Source: Oscillospiraceae bacterium (GTDB lineage: Bacteria; Bacillota; Clostridia; Oscillospirales; Acutalibacteraceae). Taken from it: a DNA stretch of 46,015 nt. The stretch covers positions 1 through 46,015 of the forward strand of contig WRDW01000012.1 of NCBI GenBank assembly GCA_009779995.1, in the 5' to 3' direction. Shown here in pieces: positions 1 to 8,606 of the stretch (positions are counted from its first letter, which is position 1; every line of letters begins with the position of its first letter). Position numbers and translations under genes: made by a program. The notes beneath the pieces are model-generated. The model searched no databases. It was not told where the DNA came from and saw only the letters and a list, made by a program, of their open reading frames with translations.

Positions 1-140
1 AAAACGTTTTGCTATCGGCACGAACCCCGAAAAACATCTCGAGCGTGTTCTGTTGATGTGATGCAAAAAAACCGGGCTAGCCACGTCTGTGGCGGCGGAA
101 TATGTTCATGCGTTTGTCGTGCCCCCCATCAGATTCCGCC

Positions 141-169
141 TTGACATTTCCCCCGCGCTGTGGTAAGAT
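141..169 (+). promoter_or_regulatory. Sigma-A promoter of the thiN operon
   Basis: TTGACA (141-146) and TAAGAT (164-169) are separated by exactly 17 bp, directly upstream of thiN. A strong AAAGGAG ribosome site follows at 179-185, seven bases before the ATG at 193. The call rests only on match to consensus and position. Confidence 0.8.
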
Positions 170-192
170 AGTATATGTAAAGGAGCGTTCAC

Positions 193-831
193 ATGGCTGT
201 GTGCTACATCGCGGGCGCGGCCCCCGGGGCGGAGAGGATTGCCCCCCGGCCCGGCGACTTCCTCATCGCCGCCGACGGCGGGCTGGCGCACCTGCTGCGC
301 TGGGGCCTGCGGGCCGATCTGGCGATAGGCGACTTCGATTCCCTGGAGGCGATCCCCGCGGGCGTCCCCCGCGAAGCATACCCCCGCGCAAAGGACGACA
401 CCGACCTCTCCCTGGCCCTGGACAGGGCAATCGCGCTGGAGTACAGGCATGTTATCATCACAGGGGCGTGGGGCGGCAGGCCGGATCACGCCGTGGGGAA
501 CATTCAGCTGCTGGTGAAGGCCGCGCGCAGGGGCGTTTTTGCGCAAATGCTCTGCGGGGGCTTCATCGCCACGGCCGTCATTGATAACACTGCTCTGCGA
601 TTGAGGGGCCATGGCACGGTTTCAGTTTTTGCCTGCGGAGGGCAGGCGGCCGGCGTGACCATCCGCGGGCTGGAATACCCCCTCGATAACGCGATTCTAT
701 TGGACGACACCCCCCTGGGGGTGAGCAACGTCCTCGTGGGCGAGGGCGTTGCGGGCGAGGGCACAATCTCTCTTGCACAGGGCACATTACTCGTGTTTTA
801 CGAGGAGGGCATTAAATGCGATATTGCCTGA
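193..831 (+). CDS. thiN: Thiamine pyrophosphokinase
   Basis: This enzyme transfers pyrophosphate from ATP to thiamine, making the cofactor thiamine diphosphate in the cytosol. At 212 residues it has the usual family length. The family motifs are all visible: ADGG (27-30), GDFDS (46-50), KDDTD (67-71) and GAWGGRPDH (91-99), which form the ATP, metal and thiamine site. The C-terminal half is the beta-sandwich substrate domain. The ATG at 193 has AAAGGAG seven bases upstream and a consensus promoter before it. The 3' end overlaps the start of the next gene by 16 bases, so the two are co-transcribed. The usual clostridial partners rsgA and rpe are not inside the window. The functional call is firm. 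Confidence 0.93.
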   Translation: MAVCYIAGAAPGAERIAPRPGDFLIAADGGLAHLLRWGLRADLAIGDFDSLEAIPAGVPREAYPRAKDDTDLSLALDRAIALEYRHVIITGAWGGRPDHAVGNIQLLVKAARRGVFAQMLCGGFIATAVIDNTALRLRGHGTVSVFACGGQAAGVTIRGLEYPLDNAILLDDTPLGVSNVLVGEGVAGEGTISLAQGTLLVFYEEGIKCDIA

Positions 832-1838
832 TCGGCTGCGGGCGGGTCTCGCCCGAGCACATACGCGCGGCAAAAGAAAACAATCTGGAAATCGCCGGGC
901 TGTGCGACATTGACCCGCGCAGCCTCGCGGAGAACCTGGGCCGCGCGCAGCTCGACGACGTCCCGGTCTACGGGGACTACCGGGATATGCTCGCGCGGGT
1001 GAAGCCGGCGCTGTGCGCCATCGCCACGCCCAGCGGCCTGCACGCGGCCATGGCCCTGGACTGCCTGGAGGCCGGGGCCCACGTGATCATCGAAAAGCCC
1101 ATCGCCATGAGCCTCCCCGACGCCCGGGCGATCCAGGCGCTGGCACAGCGAAAGGGCCTGACCGTATGCAACAACCTGCAAAACAGGTTCAACCCCGCCG
1201 TGCAGGCCCTGCGCAAGGCGGTTGAAGCCGGGCGCTTCGGGCGGCTCTACAGCGCCAGCTTGCAGCTGCGCTGGTACCGCGGGGAGGACTACTACCGCTC
1301 GGCCGCCTGGCGCGGCACCCGCGCCCTGGACGGCGGGGCCATGATGAACCAGGGCATCCACGGGATCGACCTCGTCAACTGGATGCTCGGGAGCAACCCC
1401 AGGCGCGTGACGGCCCTCACCGCCACCCTGGCGCGCGACATGGAATGCGAGGACCTGGGCCTGGCCCTGGTGGAGTACCCCAATGCCCTGGCCTCCATCG
1501 AGTGCACCACCCTGCGGCACCGGGCCGCCGAGGAGGAGATCATCGAGCTGAGCGGCGAGCTGGGCGTGGTGCGCCTGGGCGGCACAGCGGGGCACGTGGT
1601 GGAGACCTGGTGCCTCGAGGGCGCGCCGGCGGACGAGGCGGCCATCATGCGCCGCCTGTACAGCGCCAACCCCGAGAGCGTCTACGGCCACGGCCACAGC
1701 CTGCTCTATGCCGACGTGCTGGCGGCCATCGCCGGTCACCGCCAGCCCCTCTCCGACGCCAAGGCCGGCACCGGCGCGCTGGGCATCATCCTGGGGGCCT
1801 ACGAGAGCGCGCGGACGGGGCGGGCGGTGGAATTGTAA
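816..1838 (+). CDS. Gfo/Idh/MocA-family sugar dehydrogenase, WlbA/WbpB-like
   Basis: A 340-residue NAD(P)-dependent oxidoreductase. The N-terminal Rossmann fold starts with GCGRVSPEH (7-15) and carries the catalytic EKP motif at 93-95. The C-terminal domain has GGAMMNQGIHGIDL (173-186), typical of the family's substrate site. The combination of QNRFNPAV (122-129), LRWYRG and DGGAMMNQGIH resembles WlbA/WbpB, which oxidise UDP-N-acetylglucosamine-type sugars at C3 after C6 oxidation. That exact substrate is an inference; other sugars or inositols are possible. The start has GGAGG at 804-808 and overlaps thiN by 16 bases, showing translational coupling. No other genes of a nucleotide-sugar pathway lie next to it; galE is 4.7 kb downstream. 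Confidence 0.85.
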   Translation: MRYCLIGCGRVSPEHIRAAKENNLEIAGLCDIDPRSLAENLGRAQLDDVPVYGDYRDMLARVKPALCAIATPSGLHAAMALDCLEAGAHVIIEKPIAMSLPDARAIQALAQRKGLTVCNNLQNRFNPAVQALRKAVEAGRFGRLYSASLQLRWYRGEDYYRSAAWRGTRALDGGAMMNQGIHGIDLVNWMLGSNPRRVTALTATLARDMECEDLGLALVEYPNALASIECTTLRHRAAEEEIIELSGELGVVRLGGTAGHVVETWCLEGAPADEAAIMRRLYSANPESVYGHGHSLLYADVLAAIAGHRQPLSDAKAGTGALGIILGAYESARTGRAVEL

Positions 1839-1850
1839 GGCCGACTCTGT

Positions 1851-1970
1851 TTCGGCGTGGCAAAGCCGCGCCCTACAGGGAATGGGCCGAAGGCCCTTTG
1901 AATTTGCGAAAACTGTGGCTTCCCGGCCTCGGGCCGCATCCCTGTAGGGCGTTGCTTTGCAGCGCCGGGC
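1851..1970. repeat. Palindromic repeat, family C (copy 1)
   Basis: A roughly 120-base imperfect palindrome with outer arms TTCGGCGTGGCAAAGCCGCG and CGTTGCTTTGCAGCGCCG. Just inside are CCCTACAGGG on the left and CCCTGTAGGG on the right. A second copy in opposite orientation lies at 45794-45895, where a transposase end cuts it. Confidence 0.8.
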
Positions 1971-1982
1971 ATCAAAACCACC

Positions 1983-2061
1983 CGTAGGGGACGGCCCCGG
2001 ACGTCCCCGGGCCAAAAAGCGCATGGGTTTTGCCCGGGGCGTCGGGGACGCCGCCCCCTAC
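1983..2061. repeat. Palindromic repeat, family A (copy 1)
   Basis: It begins CGTAGGGGACGGCC and ends GGACGCCGCCCCCTACCCG, with internal GACGTCC and GGCGTCGGGGACGCC half-sites. Further copies lie at 9034-9109, 36714-36780, 41043-41098 and 44033-44113. Together with the family C copy it fills the 250-base gap between the dehydrogenase and the lipoprotein gene. Confidence 0.85.
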
Positions 2062-2090
2062 CCGCGTTATGACAACAAAGGAAGGCTCCC

Positions 2091-4343
2091 ATGAAACGTC
2101 ATCCCAAAAAATATATCGCACTTCCCCTCGCCCTAACCCTGCTCCTTACGCTGGCGGGCTGCGGCGGCAGGGGGGCGGGCTTGGCCGTGCGTCCCGGGGC
2201 GGCCATAGAGGCCGAGGGACCCGGGCGCGGCCCCCACACGGCGGCCTCCGTGATGGGCCGCGCCGACCCCGCCGCGCGCTCCGGCTGGCTGGAGCTCTTC
2301 CTGGACGACGCCAGCAAGACCGTGAGCATACGCAGCCACAGCGAGGCCGAGTGGTCGGCCCTGCCGCGCTCGGGGGGGACCCCGCAGGCCAACCTCGGGG
2401 CCTGTGCCGTGGAGGCGGTGATCTACGCCGAGGGGCATAAACTCACCCTGAACAGCCAGGATCACGCCGTGGCCTACGGCAGCGCAGCCGCGCGGAAGAT
2501 TGAGGAGGGCCGCGCCGGGGAGGGCGTGGAAATCGCCTATACGCTCACCCCGGACAGTGAGACGGCCGAAAGGGCAAAAGCCGGTTCTCTTAACGCAAAT
2601 GACGTGGCCTTCCTGGTGCGGGTGCGCTATACCCTGCTGGAGGGCAATTTTCGTGTCTATGCCGATTGGGAGAACCTGAGCGGCAACCCCAACGCCTTCC
2701 TCGCCGAGCTCGGCCTGATGGAGCGCTTCGGCGCTTTGCGAAACCCCGGCCCCAATGACTTCTTCCTCCTGCCGGACGGCGTGGGCGCGCTGCTCTACCC
2801 CGCGCGCGCGCCCGAGGGACACAACGGCGACCTGCGCTTCGCGGTCTACGGCCACGATCCCTCCGTCCCCGGCAGTGACGTCTCCGGAGGAGACGTTCTG
2901 CGCGCCAACGCGGCCGCCTGGGGCGTGCGCGGGCAGGGCGCGGGCTTCATCGCCGTGGCGGAGCAGGGCAGGAGCCTGTGCGAGATCGCCGTGCGGCAGG
3001 CCATCCCCGGGGAGATCCCCCAGGCCGCCGTGGGCCCGCGCTTCACCGTCACCCCGGTGGTGCTGCGGGAGGACGGCACGGTGTCCCACCGGGCCCCCGC
3101 CAGCTACGGGGAGGCCGAGGGGGAGGGCTTCAGCGTCGTATATAGATTTTTCAACGGTGACAACGCCAATTTCAACACCATGGCCACCGCCTGCCGCGAG
3201 CAGCTCATCAGCAGCGGCGTGCTCTCCTCCACCAAAACCGTGCGCGACAGCGCCGGACCGGCGCCCCTGGTGCTCACGCTCCTGGGCACGGGCCCGGCGG
3301 ATCGGTTCGGCCAGCGCGCGCTGACCACCTACGAGCAGGCGCAGGACATCCTCATGCGCCTGAAGAACAAGGGCGTCAACAGCCTGAACGTGCGCTACCA
3401 GGGGGCGCTGCGGGGCGGCTGGCTGCAGGGCGCGCCCGAGCGCGCCGCGCCCCTGGCGCGCCTGGGCGGGGCGCGCCGCCTGGAAGCCCTGCAGGCCTAC
3501 TGCGCCTCGAAGGGCCTGTCCCTCTTCCTCGACGTGCGTGCCTACTCCGCCAAGGCGCTGCTTGTGCCCAAGGCGCGGGACCTCACGGGCCGCACGCTGC
3601 GCGGCTCCCCGCAGGGCTTCCCCTGGGACGCCGGGAGCCATACGCTCCCCATGCGCAGCGCCGACAGCTTTACACGCGCGTCTCGTTCGATAATCAAACG
3701 GCTGGATGGCTTCGGCACGGCGGGCATCGCGCTGGGCGGGGCGGGCAACACGCTCTATGCCGATTACGCCGGGGCGGGGGCCAACCGCCCGCAGGCCCTG
3801 GAGCGCCTGAACCAGCTGCTGCCCGCGCTCTCCGCCCGGTGGACCATCCTGCTGGATACCGGGGACTTCTACGCCATACGCTACGCGGACAGCATCGCCA
3901 ACCTGCCCCTGGAGCCCCAGCTGTCTATGTCCGGCGGGCGCTACGCCCCGGTGCCGCTGCTGCCCATCCTGCTGCACAGCAGCGTGGATTACTCCGGCGC
4001 ACCGCTCAACCTTGCCGCCGACGCGGAGCAGGCCCTGCTGCGCGCCATCGCCTACGGCGCGTGCCCGGCCTTCACCTGGACGGCCGACGAGCGCGAGGGC
4101 CGCGACCCCCGGCTGGCCTTCGAGACCCAATTGGATACCGCCCTGAACGCCTACAGCCGGGCCAACGCCGCCCTGGCGGGCCTGCGCGGGATGCGCATCA
4201 CGGCCTATGAGGTGGACGCGGCCACGGGCGTGAGCGTCACGCGCTACAGCAACGACGCCGCCGTCTACGTCAATTACGGCGGCGAGGAGCAGGCCCTGGA
4301 TGAAATCATCATCCCGCCCAGGGACTTTGTGCGGATCGGGTGA
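2091..4343 (+). CDS. DUF5696-like lipoprotein
   Basis: A 750-residue exported protein. The signal peptide ends in lipobox LAGC with the acceptor Cys at 24, so it should be anchored on the outer face of the membrane. Features recalling DUF5696 proteins are FFLLPDGVGALLYP (about residues 224-237), an AVYGHD segment, a YRFFNGDNANFNTMA segment near 353-367, and a C-terminal half (SLNVRYQGALRGGW, LFLDVRAYSA) that reads like a TIM-barrel glycosidase-type fold. DUF5696 proteins in Paenibacillus-type genomes usually sit beside carbohydrate ABC transporters, which fits the cluster at 21-34 kb. The biochemical function is not known. GGAAGG precedes the ATG. The gene ends 57 bases before the phosphotransferase start, separated by a heptamer array. 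Confidence 0.6.
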   Translation: MKRHPKKYIALPLALTLLLTLAGCGGRGAGLAVRPGAAIEAEGPGRGPHTAASVMGRADPAARSGWLELFLDDASKTVSIRSHSEAEWSALPRSGGTPQANLGACAVEAVIYAEGHKLTLNSQDHAVAYGSAAARKIEEGRAGEGVEIAYTLTPDSETAERAKAGSLNANDVAFLVRVRYTLLEGNFRVYADWENLSGNPNAFLAELGLMERFGALRNPGPNDFFLLPDGVGALLYPARAPEGHNGDLRFAVYGHDPSVPGSDVSGGDVLRANAAAWGVRGQGAGFIAVAEQGRSLCEIAVRQAIPGEIPQAAVGPRFTVTPVVLREDGTVSHRAPASYGEAEGEGFSVVYRFFNGDNANFNTMATACREQLISSGVLSSTKTVRDSAGPAPLVLTLLGTGPADRFGQRALTTYEQAQDILMRLKNKGVNSLNVRYQGALRGGWLQGAPERAAPLARLGGARRLEALQAYCASKGLSLFLDVRAYSAKALLVPKARDLTGRTLRGSPQGFPWDAGSHTLPMRSADSFTRASRSIIKRLDGFGTAGIALGGAGNTLYADYAGAGANRPQALERLNQLLPALSARWTILLDTGDFYAIRYADSIANLPLEPQLSMSGGRYAPVPLLPILLHSSVDYSGAPLNLAADAEQALLRAIAYGACPAFTWTADEREGRDPRLAFETQLDTALNAYSRANAALAGLRGMRITAYEVDAATGVSVTRYSNDAAVYVNYGGEEQALDEIIIPPRDFVRIG

Positions 4344-4351
4344 ATATAATA

Positions 4352-4385
4352 CAATTGATAATTGACAATTGACAATGCACAATGA
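4352..4385 (+). repeat. Tandem heptamer array (ATTGACA type)
   Basis: Degenerate seven-base units ATTGATA, ATTGACA, ATTGACA and ATGCACA directly follow the stop codon of the lipoprotein gene. The array ends 15 bases before the phosphotransferase start. Similar arrays occur at 22481, 25919 and 44137. Confidence 0.75.
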
Positions 4386-4400
4386 AGAGAGGGTGTTTTC

Positions 4401-5504
4401 ATAGCGGAGAATTTACAGGCCATACTGCGGCAGTTCGCCATCGGCGGGGGCTTCACGGATTTCCCCGCCGGGCGCGAGCTCACCGACGGGCATATCAACA
4501 ACACCTACCTGCTGGAGGCCCGGGGCAGTGCGTTCACCCGCCGCTTCGTGCTGCAAAAGATTAACACATTTGTGTTCAAACGGCCCGAGCAGCTCATGGA
4601 GAACATGGTGCGCGTCACCGGGTACATACGAAAACGTATCGAAGCCGGGGAGTTCCCCGGCCAGGACACCCTGCGCGTCTTCCCCGCCCTGGACGGCAAA
4701 TATTATTACATCGACGAAAACGGCGCCTATTGGCGCTGCTGCGCCTATGTGGAGAACTCCTATTCCCTCCAGGCCGCGGGCGGCGAAGCGGACGCCCACT
4801 GCGCGGGAAAAGCCTTCGGGGCATTTTTGGGGATGCTCGAGGGCTTCCCCATCGCCGAGCTGCACGAGACCATCCCGGATTTCCACAACACCGTCAAGCG
4901 CTATGAGGCCCTGGAGCAGGCTCTCGCAGAGAATCTCGCGGGGCGTAAAGACGAAGTAGAGGCTGAAATCGCTTTCGCGAGAGAGAGAAAGGCCGACGCG
5001 GGCAGGCTGCTGGCCCTGGCCGGTTCGCCCGCGCTCCCCCTGCGGGTGACCCACAACGACACCAAGCTCAACAACGTCCTGTTCGACAGTACCACCCGGG
5101 AGCCCGTGTGCGTGGTGGACCTCGACACCATCATGCCGGGCCTGAGCCTCTACGACTACGGCGACAGCCTGCGCTTCCTGGGCAACACAGCCGCCGAGGA
5201 CGAGCGCGACTTGCGCAAAGTGCGCTTTTCCATGCCTCTATTCAAAGCATATACGGAAGGCTATTTAGAGGCCGCCGCCGGGTCTTTGACCGCGACAGAG
5301 AAGAGCCTGCTGCCCTTCTCCATCCAGCTGATGACCTACGAGTGCGGGATGCGCTTTCTGACCGATTATCTCAATGGCGACATATATTTTAGGATTCACC
5401 ATCCCGACGACAACCTGGCCCGCTGCCGCACGCAGTTCGCCCTGGTGGCGCAGATGGAGGGGCTGATGGGTGAGATGGAGGGGTTTGTTGCGGGGCTGGG
5501 GTGA
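4401..5504 (+). CDS. Phosphotransferase resembling N-acetylhexosamine 1-kinase (NahK)
   Basis: A 367-residue aminoglycoside-phosphotransferase-fold kinase. It carries DGHINNTYLL near the N-terminus (nucleotide loop), the catalytic THNDTKLNNVLFD (HND at 218-220) and the metal-binding VVDLDTIMPGLSLYDYGD segment (D240). This whole block matches NahK of the lacto-N-biose pathway, which phosphorylates GlcNAc/GalNAc at C1. galE, the epimerase of that pathway, lies 1 kb downstream, which supports the call; another sugar or amino-alcohol substrate remains possible. The frame is open from 4386, but no ATG, GTG or TTG precedes the conserved N-terminus. The only well-placed codon is ATA at 4401, with GAGAGGG about seven bases upstream. 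Starting at the GTG at 4548 would remove the nucleotide loop. The ATG at 4382 is in another frame. Confidence 0.78.
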   Translation: MAENLQAILRQFAIGGGFTDFPAGRELTDGHINNTYLLEARGSAFTRRFVLQKINTFVFKRPEQLMENMVRVTGYIRKRIEAGEFPGQDTLRVFPALDGKYYYIDENGAYWRCCAYVENSYSLQAAGGEADAHCAGKAFGAFLGMLEGFPIAELHETIPDFHNTVKRYEALEQALAENLAGRKDEVEAEIAFARERKADAGRLLALAGSPALPLRVTHNDTKLNNVLFDSTTREPVCVVDLDTIMPGLSLYDYGDSLRFLGNTAAEDERDLRKVRFSMPLFKAYTEGYLEAAAGSLTATEKSLLPFSIQLMTYECGMRFLTDYLNGDIYFRIHHPDDNLARCRTQFALVAQMEGLMGEMEGFVAGLG

Positions 5505-5505
5505 G

Positions 5506-5577
5506 CTGTAGTGGTGGCATTCTTGCCACCCGGGCGTGAATCACATGGTTCGGGCGGCAAGAATGCCGCCTCTACAG
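5506..5577. repeat. Palindromic repeat, family B (copy 1)
   Basis: A near-perfect inverted repeat, CTGTAGTGGTGGCATTCTTG against GGCAAGAATGCCGCCTCTAC, around a short spacer. It starts two bases after the phosphotransferase stop codon. Related copies lie at 18942-18972 and 21380-21442, with a partial one at 44003-44030. Confidence 0.85.
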
Positions 5578-5586
5578 CAGGTGCGT

Positions 5587-5785
5587 ATCGCACAAAGAAC
5601 GCCGCTGCGGCGGGGCGGTGCTCCGCACTGCCCCCTCGCTTCGCGGCCCCCCAAGGGGGGCATCCTGACGAGGTGGCAGGCAAGGCTGCAATTGACAGTA
5701 AACAATTCCCGATCTGTCAAGATGCCCCCCTTGGGGGGCCGGTGCGAAGCACCGAGGGGGTATCCGCGGAGCGGCTGACCGCTAT
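5587..5785. repeat. Large palindromic repeat, family E (copy 1)
   Basis: A 200-base element with arms CCCCCCAAGGGGGGCATC (left) and GATGCCCCCCTTGGGGGG (right). The flank ATCGCACAAAGAACGCCGCT matches copy 2 at 27910. With the family B copy it accounts for most of the 410-base gap between the kinase and the next gene. From 5786 to 5914 I see only AT-rich sequence and a ribosome site. Confidence 0.8.
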
Positions 5786-5914
5786 GCCTATCAGAGCGGG
5801 AACCGCATACATCCGCAGCGCCAAAAATTTTTTTTCAAAACCCCAAAAAACACTGAGGATTTTTCCGTTCTCGTGCGACTAAGAGGCAAATAACATTTTT
5901 GGGAGGTCAATTGC

Positions 5915-6493
5915 ATGAAAAAGCTCGTATCGGTTTTACTGGCGTTTTTGATGGCGGCGGGGCTGGGGGTTGTTGCCATGGCGCAGGAGGGGGAAACCTC
6001 AGATCTGCACACATGGGTGCAAAGAAACCCAACCAGCAACAGCAATAGGATTGCCCGTGACGGCACTGTCGAATTGAGAGCCGCTGTTCAGCTGCCCTCC
6101 TCAGATTCAGAGGGAGAACTGAGCGTTGAGTGGTTTGTTGGCAACAGGCTGGTCGGAACTGACCGTGAGCTTGAACTGGTGATTGAGGAATGGATGATTA
6201 CCGGCGGGATGATGGAGCCAGTTGTTCTTGTGCGTGTTGCGGCCACATTCACTTTGACGGACGAAAATGGCGATGCGTTGGGGACCATGACCGGAGCCAG
6301 CACCACCACGGTTTATGTCGCCCTGAATTTTGTGCCAAGGGTACTGCAAATCTTGGGGATGATTTTAATTTCCCCTCTCGTGCTTGCTTTGCCGCTTGGA
6401 ATGTTTCTCGGAATTGTCTTAGAGCTTTTGATCATGATCCCACTGGCTATACCCATGTGGATATGGTATTGGATCACCGGCTTATTCGGCTAA
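5915..6493 (+). CDS. Exported membrane protein, unknown function
   Basis: I do not recognise this 192-residue protein. It has a signal peptide (MKKLVSVLLAFLMAAGLGVVAMAQ). An extracellular part of about 110 residues, probably beta-rich, contains SVEWFVGNRLVG and a serine/threonine-rich stretch. Two hydrophobic segments at about 140-185 form a C-terminal hairpin in the membrane. The SVEWFVGN segment resembles an Ig-like strand pair, but this is weak. GGGAGG lies at 5900-5905, giving a good start at 5915. Its base composition is less GC-rich than its neighbours. galE starts 22 bases after its stop, so they may be co-transcribed. Confidence 0.75.
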   Translation: MKKLVSVLLAFLMAAGLGVVAMAQEGETSDLHTWVQRNPTSNSNRIARDGTVELRAAVQLPSSDSEGELSVEWFVGNRLVGTDRELELVIEEWMITGGMMEPVVLVRVAATFTLTDENGDALGTMTGASTTTVYVALNFVPRVLQILGMILISPLVLALPLGMFLGIVLELLIMIPLAIPMWIWYWITGLFG

Positions 6494-6515
6494 TGAACTC
6501 ATAGGGGGTACATTC

Positions 6516-7517
6516 ATGCGCATTCTCGTCACCGGCGGCGCCGGGTACATCGGCTCCCACACCTGCGTGGCGCTGCTTGAGGCGGGCCACGGCGTGGTCA
6601 TCCTGGACAACCTGTGCAACAGCGATATTTCTGTGATGGATAAAATCGCGGCGCTGGGCGGGGCGGAGCCTGTCTTCTATGAGGGCGATATGCGCGACCG
6701 GGCCCTGCTGGACAGGATTTTCGCCGAGCAGGAAATCGACGCGGTGATTCACTTCGCGGCGCTCAAGGCTGTTGCTGAGAGCGTGGCGCGGCCCCTGGAA
6801 TACTACGAGACGAACGTCTACGGCACGCTGGTGCTGCTGGAGGCCATGCGGGCCGCCGGCTGCAAAACGCTGGTGTTCAGCTCCTCCGCGACAGTCTACG
6901 GCAGCGAGAATACAGTTCCATTCAAAGAGGAGATGCCCACCGGCACGGCGACCAACCCCTACGGCAGCACGAAAATCATGCTGGAGCGCATTTTGAGCGA
7001 TCTCTCTGGTTCCGATGCGAATTGGAAAATTTGCCTGCTGCGCTATTTCAATGTGGTTGGGGCACATCCAAGTGGCTTGTTGGGGGATAACCCCAGGGTG
7101 CCCCAGAACATCATGCCCATCATCTGCCGGGTGGCCCAGGGCAGGCAGGAGGCGCTGCTGATCACCGGCACGGACTACGATACCCCCGACGGGACGTGTA
7201 TCAGGGATTATATTCACGTGATGGACCTGGCGGCGGGCCATTTAAAAGCCCTGGAGAAGACCGCAAACACCCCCGGCTGCGAGGCCTACAATCTGGGCAC
7301 GGGCAAGGGCCTGAGCGTCCTGGAGCTGGTGGGGGCCTTCGAGAAGGTCACGGGGCTCACCCTGCCGAAGCGTTATGCCCCCCGCCGCCCGGGCGACGTC
7401 CCGGCGAGCTTCGCGGATGTCACCAAGGCCGCCCGCGAACTGAACTGGCGCGCCGGGCGCAGCCCCGAGGACATGTGCCGCGATGTTTGGAATTTTTTGC
7501 GGCATACCAAAAACTGA
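6516..7517 (+). CDS. galE: UDP-glucose 4-epimerase
   Basis: A 333-residue short-chain dehydrogenase-fold enzyme that interconverts UDP-glucose and UDP-galactose (and, in some members, the N-acetyl forms). The NAD site GGAGYIGSH is at 7-15. The catalytic residues are S124 in SSSATVYG, Y149 and K153 (NPYGSTK). The substrate loop RYFNVVGAHPSG follows, and LGTGKGLSVLELV and RRPGDVPASFAD are typical of the C-terminal domain. GGGGG lies just upstream of the ATG at 6516. It is probably the Leloir-pathway step linked to the NahK-like kinase 1 kb upstream. Confidence 0.95.
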   Translation: MRILVTGGAGYIGSHTCVALLEAGHGVVILDNLCNSDISVMDKIAALGGAEPVFYEGDMRDRALLDRIFAEQEIDAVIHFAALKAVAESVARPLEYYETNVYGTLVLLEAMRAAGCKTLVFSSSATVYGSENTVPFKEEMPTGTATNPYGSTKIMLERILSDLSGSDANWKICLLRYFNVVGAHPSGLLGDNPRVPQNIMPIICRVAQGRQEALLITGTDYDTPDGTCIRDYIHVMDLAAGHLKALEKTANTPGCEAYNLGTGKGLSVLELVGAFEKVTGLTLPKRYAPRRPGDVPASFADVTKAARELNWRAGRSPEDMCRDVWNFLRHTKN

Positions 7518-7519
7518 CC

Positions 7520-7548
7520 TTGCAAAACAGCACACCGTGTGCTATACT
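7520..7548 (+). promoter_or_regulatory. Promoter with a perfect palindrome in its spacer
   Basis: TTGCAA (7520-7525) and TATACT (7543-7548) are 17 bp apart. The spacer is almost entirely the palindrome AGCACACCGTGTGCT (7529-7543), seven-base arms around one C. The position between the -35 and -10 boxes is that of a repressor operator. The palindrome could instead be part of a galE terminator, but no T-run follows it. Confidence 0.65.
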
Positions 7549-7597
7549 TACACTACAGCCCCCTAAATTATTGCCAGAAAACGGAAGGAGCATTGAA

Positions 7598-8545
7598 ATG
7601 AGCAAGACGACACGCCTGGTGGCGGCGGCCGTGATTCCCATCCTGGTCTGCGCGCTGTTCTTCGGCTGCAAAAAGGAGCCCGAACCCGCGCCCACCACCG
7701 AGGAGCCCACCACCATCGACTACTGGACCACCATCGACTACTGGACCACCCTGGAAGAGCCGACCACCGAGGAGGAGGAGACCGAGGAGCCAACCCTCCC
7801 CGTTGCGGCCAGCACCACGAAACGCACCACGACGACAACCAGGAAGACGACGACCACGACGAAAGCGACCACAAAGACGACGGCCAAACCCACCACCACC
7901 GTGCCGAAGAGCACCACCATCCCCGATAACGCGAACTCCAGCGCTCCCACCACCGCCAATCCCGCCACCTCGTCGGGCGCGACCACCACGAACCCCGTCT
8001 CCACCTCCGCGGTGCGGGTTACGGGGATCAAGTTCAACGGCGCCACCGTCTATACACTGCAGGCGGGCGCGGCGCAAAACCTCGGCGCCAGCTACACCAT
8101 CAGCCCCGCCAACGCCACGAACAGGAACGTCTCCTTCGTGAGCACCAACACCGCCGTGGCCAATGTCACCAACGCGGGCCTGGTGACGGCCATAGGCGGC
8201 GGCGAGTGCGCCATCATCGTGAAGACCGCCGACGGCGACCACCAGGACGCCGTCACCTTCAGGGTGGAGGCCGTCCCGGTGACGGAGATCAACCTCTATA
8301 CGGCGGGCGCGGTGAGCACCGTGGCGCAGAACGGCACGCTGCAAATCACCGCGCGGCTCAACGAGAGTACGGGCAAAACCCCCAGCAACAGCACATTGAA
8401 CTGGGTCAGCAGCGACACATCGGTGGCCACCGTGAGCAGCACCGGCCTGGTGACGGGCCGGGGCCCGGGCACCGCGCGCATCACCGCCACCGCGGCGGAC
8501 GGCCAAGGGGCCACCCGCTATGTCGACATCACGGTCACGACGTGA
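7598..8545 (+). CDS. Big_2-domain surface lipoprotein with Thr-rich linker
   Basis: A 315-residue cell-surface protein. The signal peptide ends in LFFGC, with the lipid-anchored Cys at 24. A Thr/Glu/Lys-rich linker (about 28-140) includes the duplicated hexapeptide TTIDYW. Two bacterial Ig-like group 2 (Big_2) domains follow at about 145-230 and 233-315; each has the SSDTSVATV..GLVTG..PGTA signature, clearest in the second. The linker probably spans the peptidoglycan. The start at 7598 has GGAAGGAG upstream; the longer reading from 7196 runs through galE and is not real. The domains suggest adhesion or carbohydrate binding, without a defined ligand. Confidence 0.85.
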   Translation: MSKTTRLVAAAVIPILVCALFFGCKKEPEPAPTTEEPTTIDYWTTIDYWTTLEEPTTEEEETEEPTLPVAASTTKRTTTTTRKTTTTTKATTKTTAKPTTTVPKSTTIPDNANSSAPTTANPATSSGATTTNPVSTSAVRVTGIKFNGATVYTLQAGAAQNLGASYTISPANATNRNVSFVSTNTAVANVTNAGLVTAIGGGECAIIVKTADGDHQDAVTFRVEAVPVTEINLYTAGAVSTVAQNGTLQITARLNESTGKTPSNSTLNWVSSDTSVATVSSTGLVTGRGPGTARITATAADGQGATRYVDITVTT

Positions 8546-8606
8546 GGAAAGCGCAGCCCCCGCGTCGGCGCTTCTGTGAAGCGTTGGCGCTGGCCCCTTT
8601 CGCGGA

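Noticed and set aside
2-61. Short open frame at the left edge ending TGA at 59-61 (KRFAIGTNPEKHLERVLLM), a possible 3' end of an upstream gene.
   Set aside because: Only 19 residues are visible, no family is recognised, and other frames are also open for a short way.
2133-4382. Very long reverse-strand frame opposite the DUF5696-like gene.
   Set aside because: High-GC codon use leaves the complementary frame open; no ribosome site, and its His/Gly/Val-rich composition is that of a shadow.
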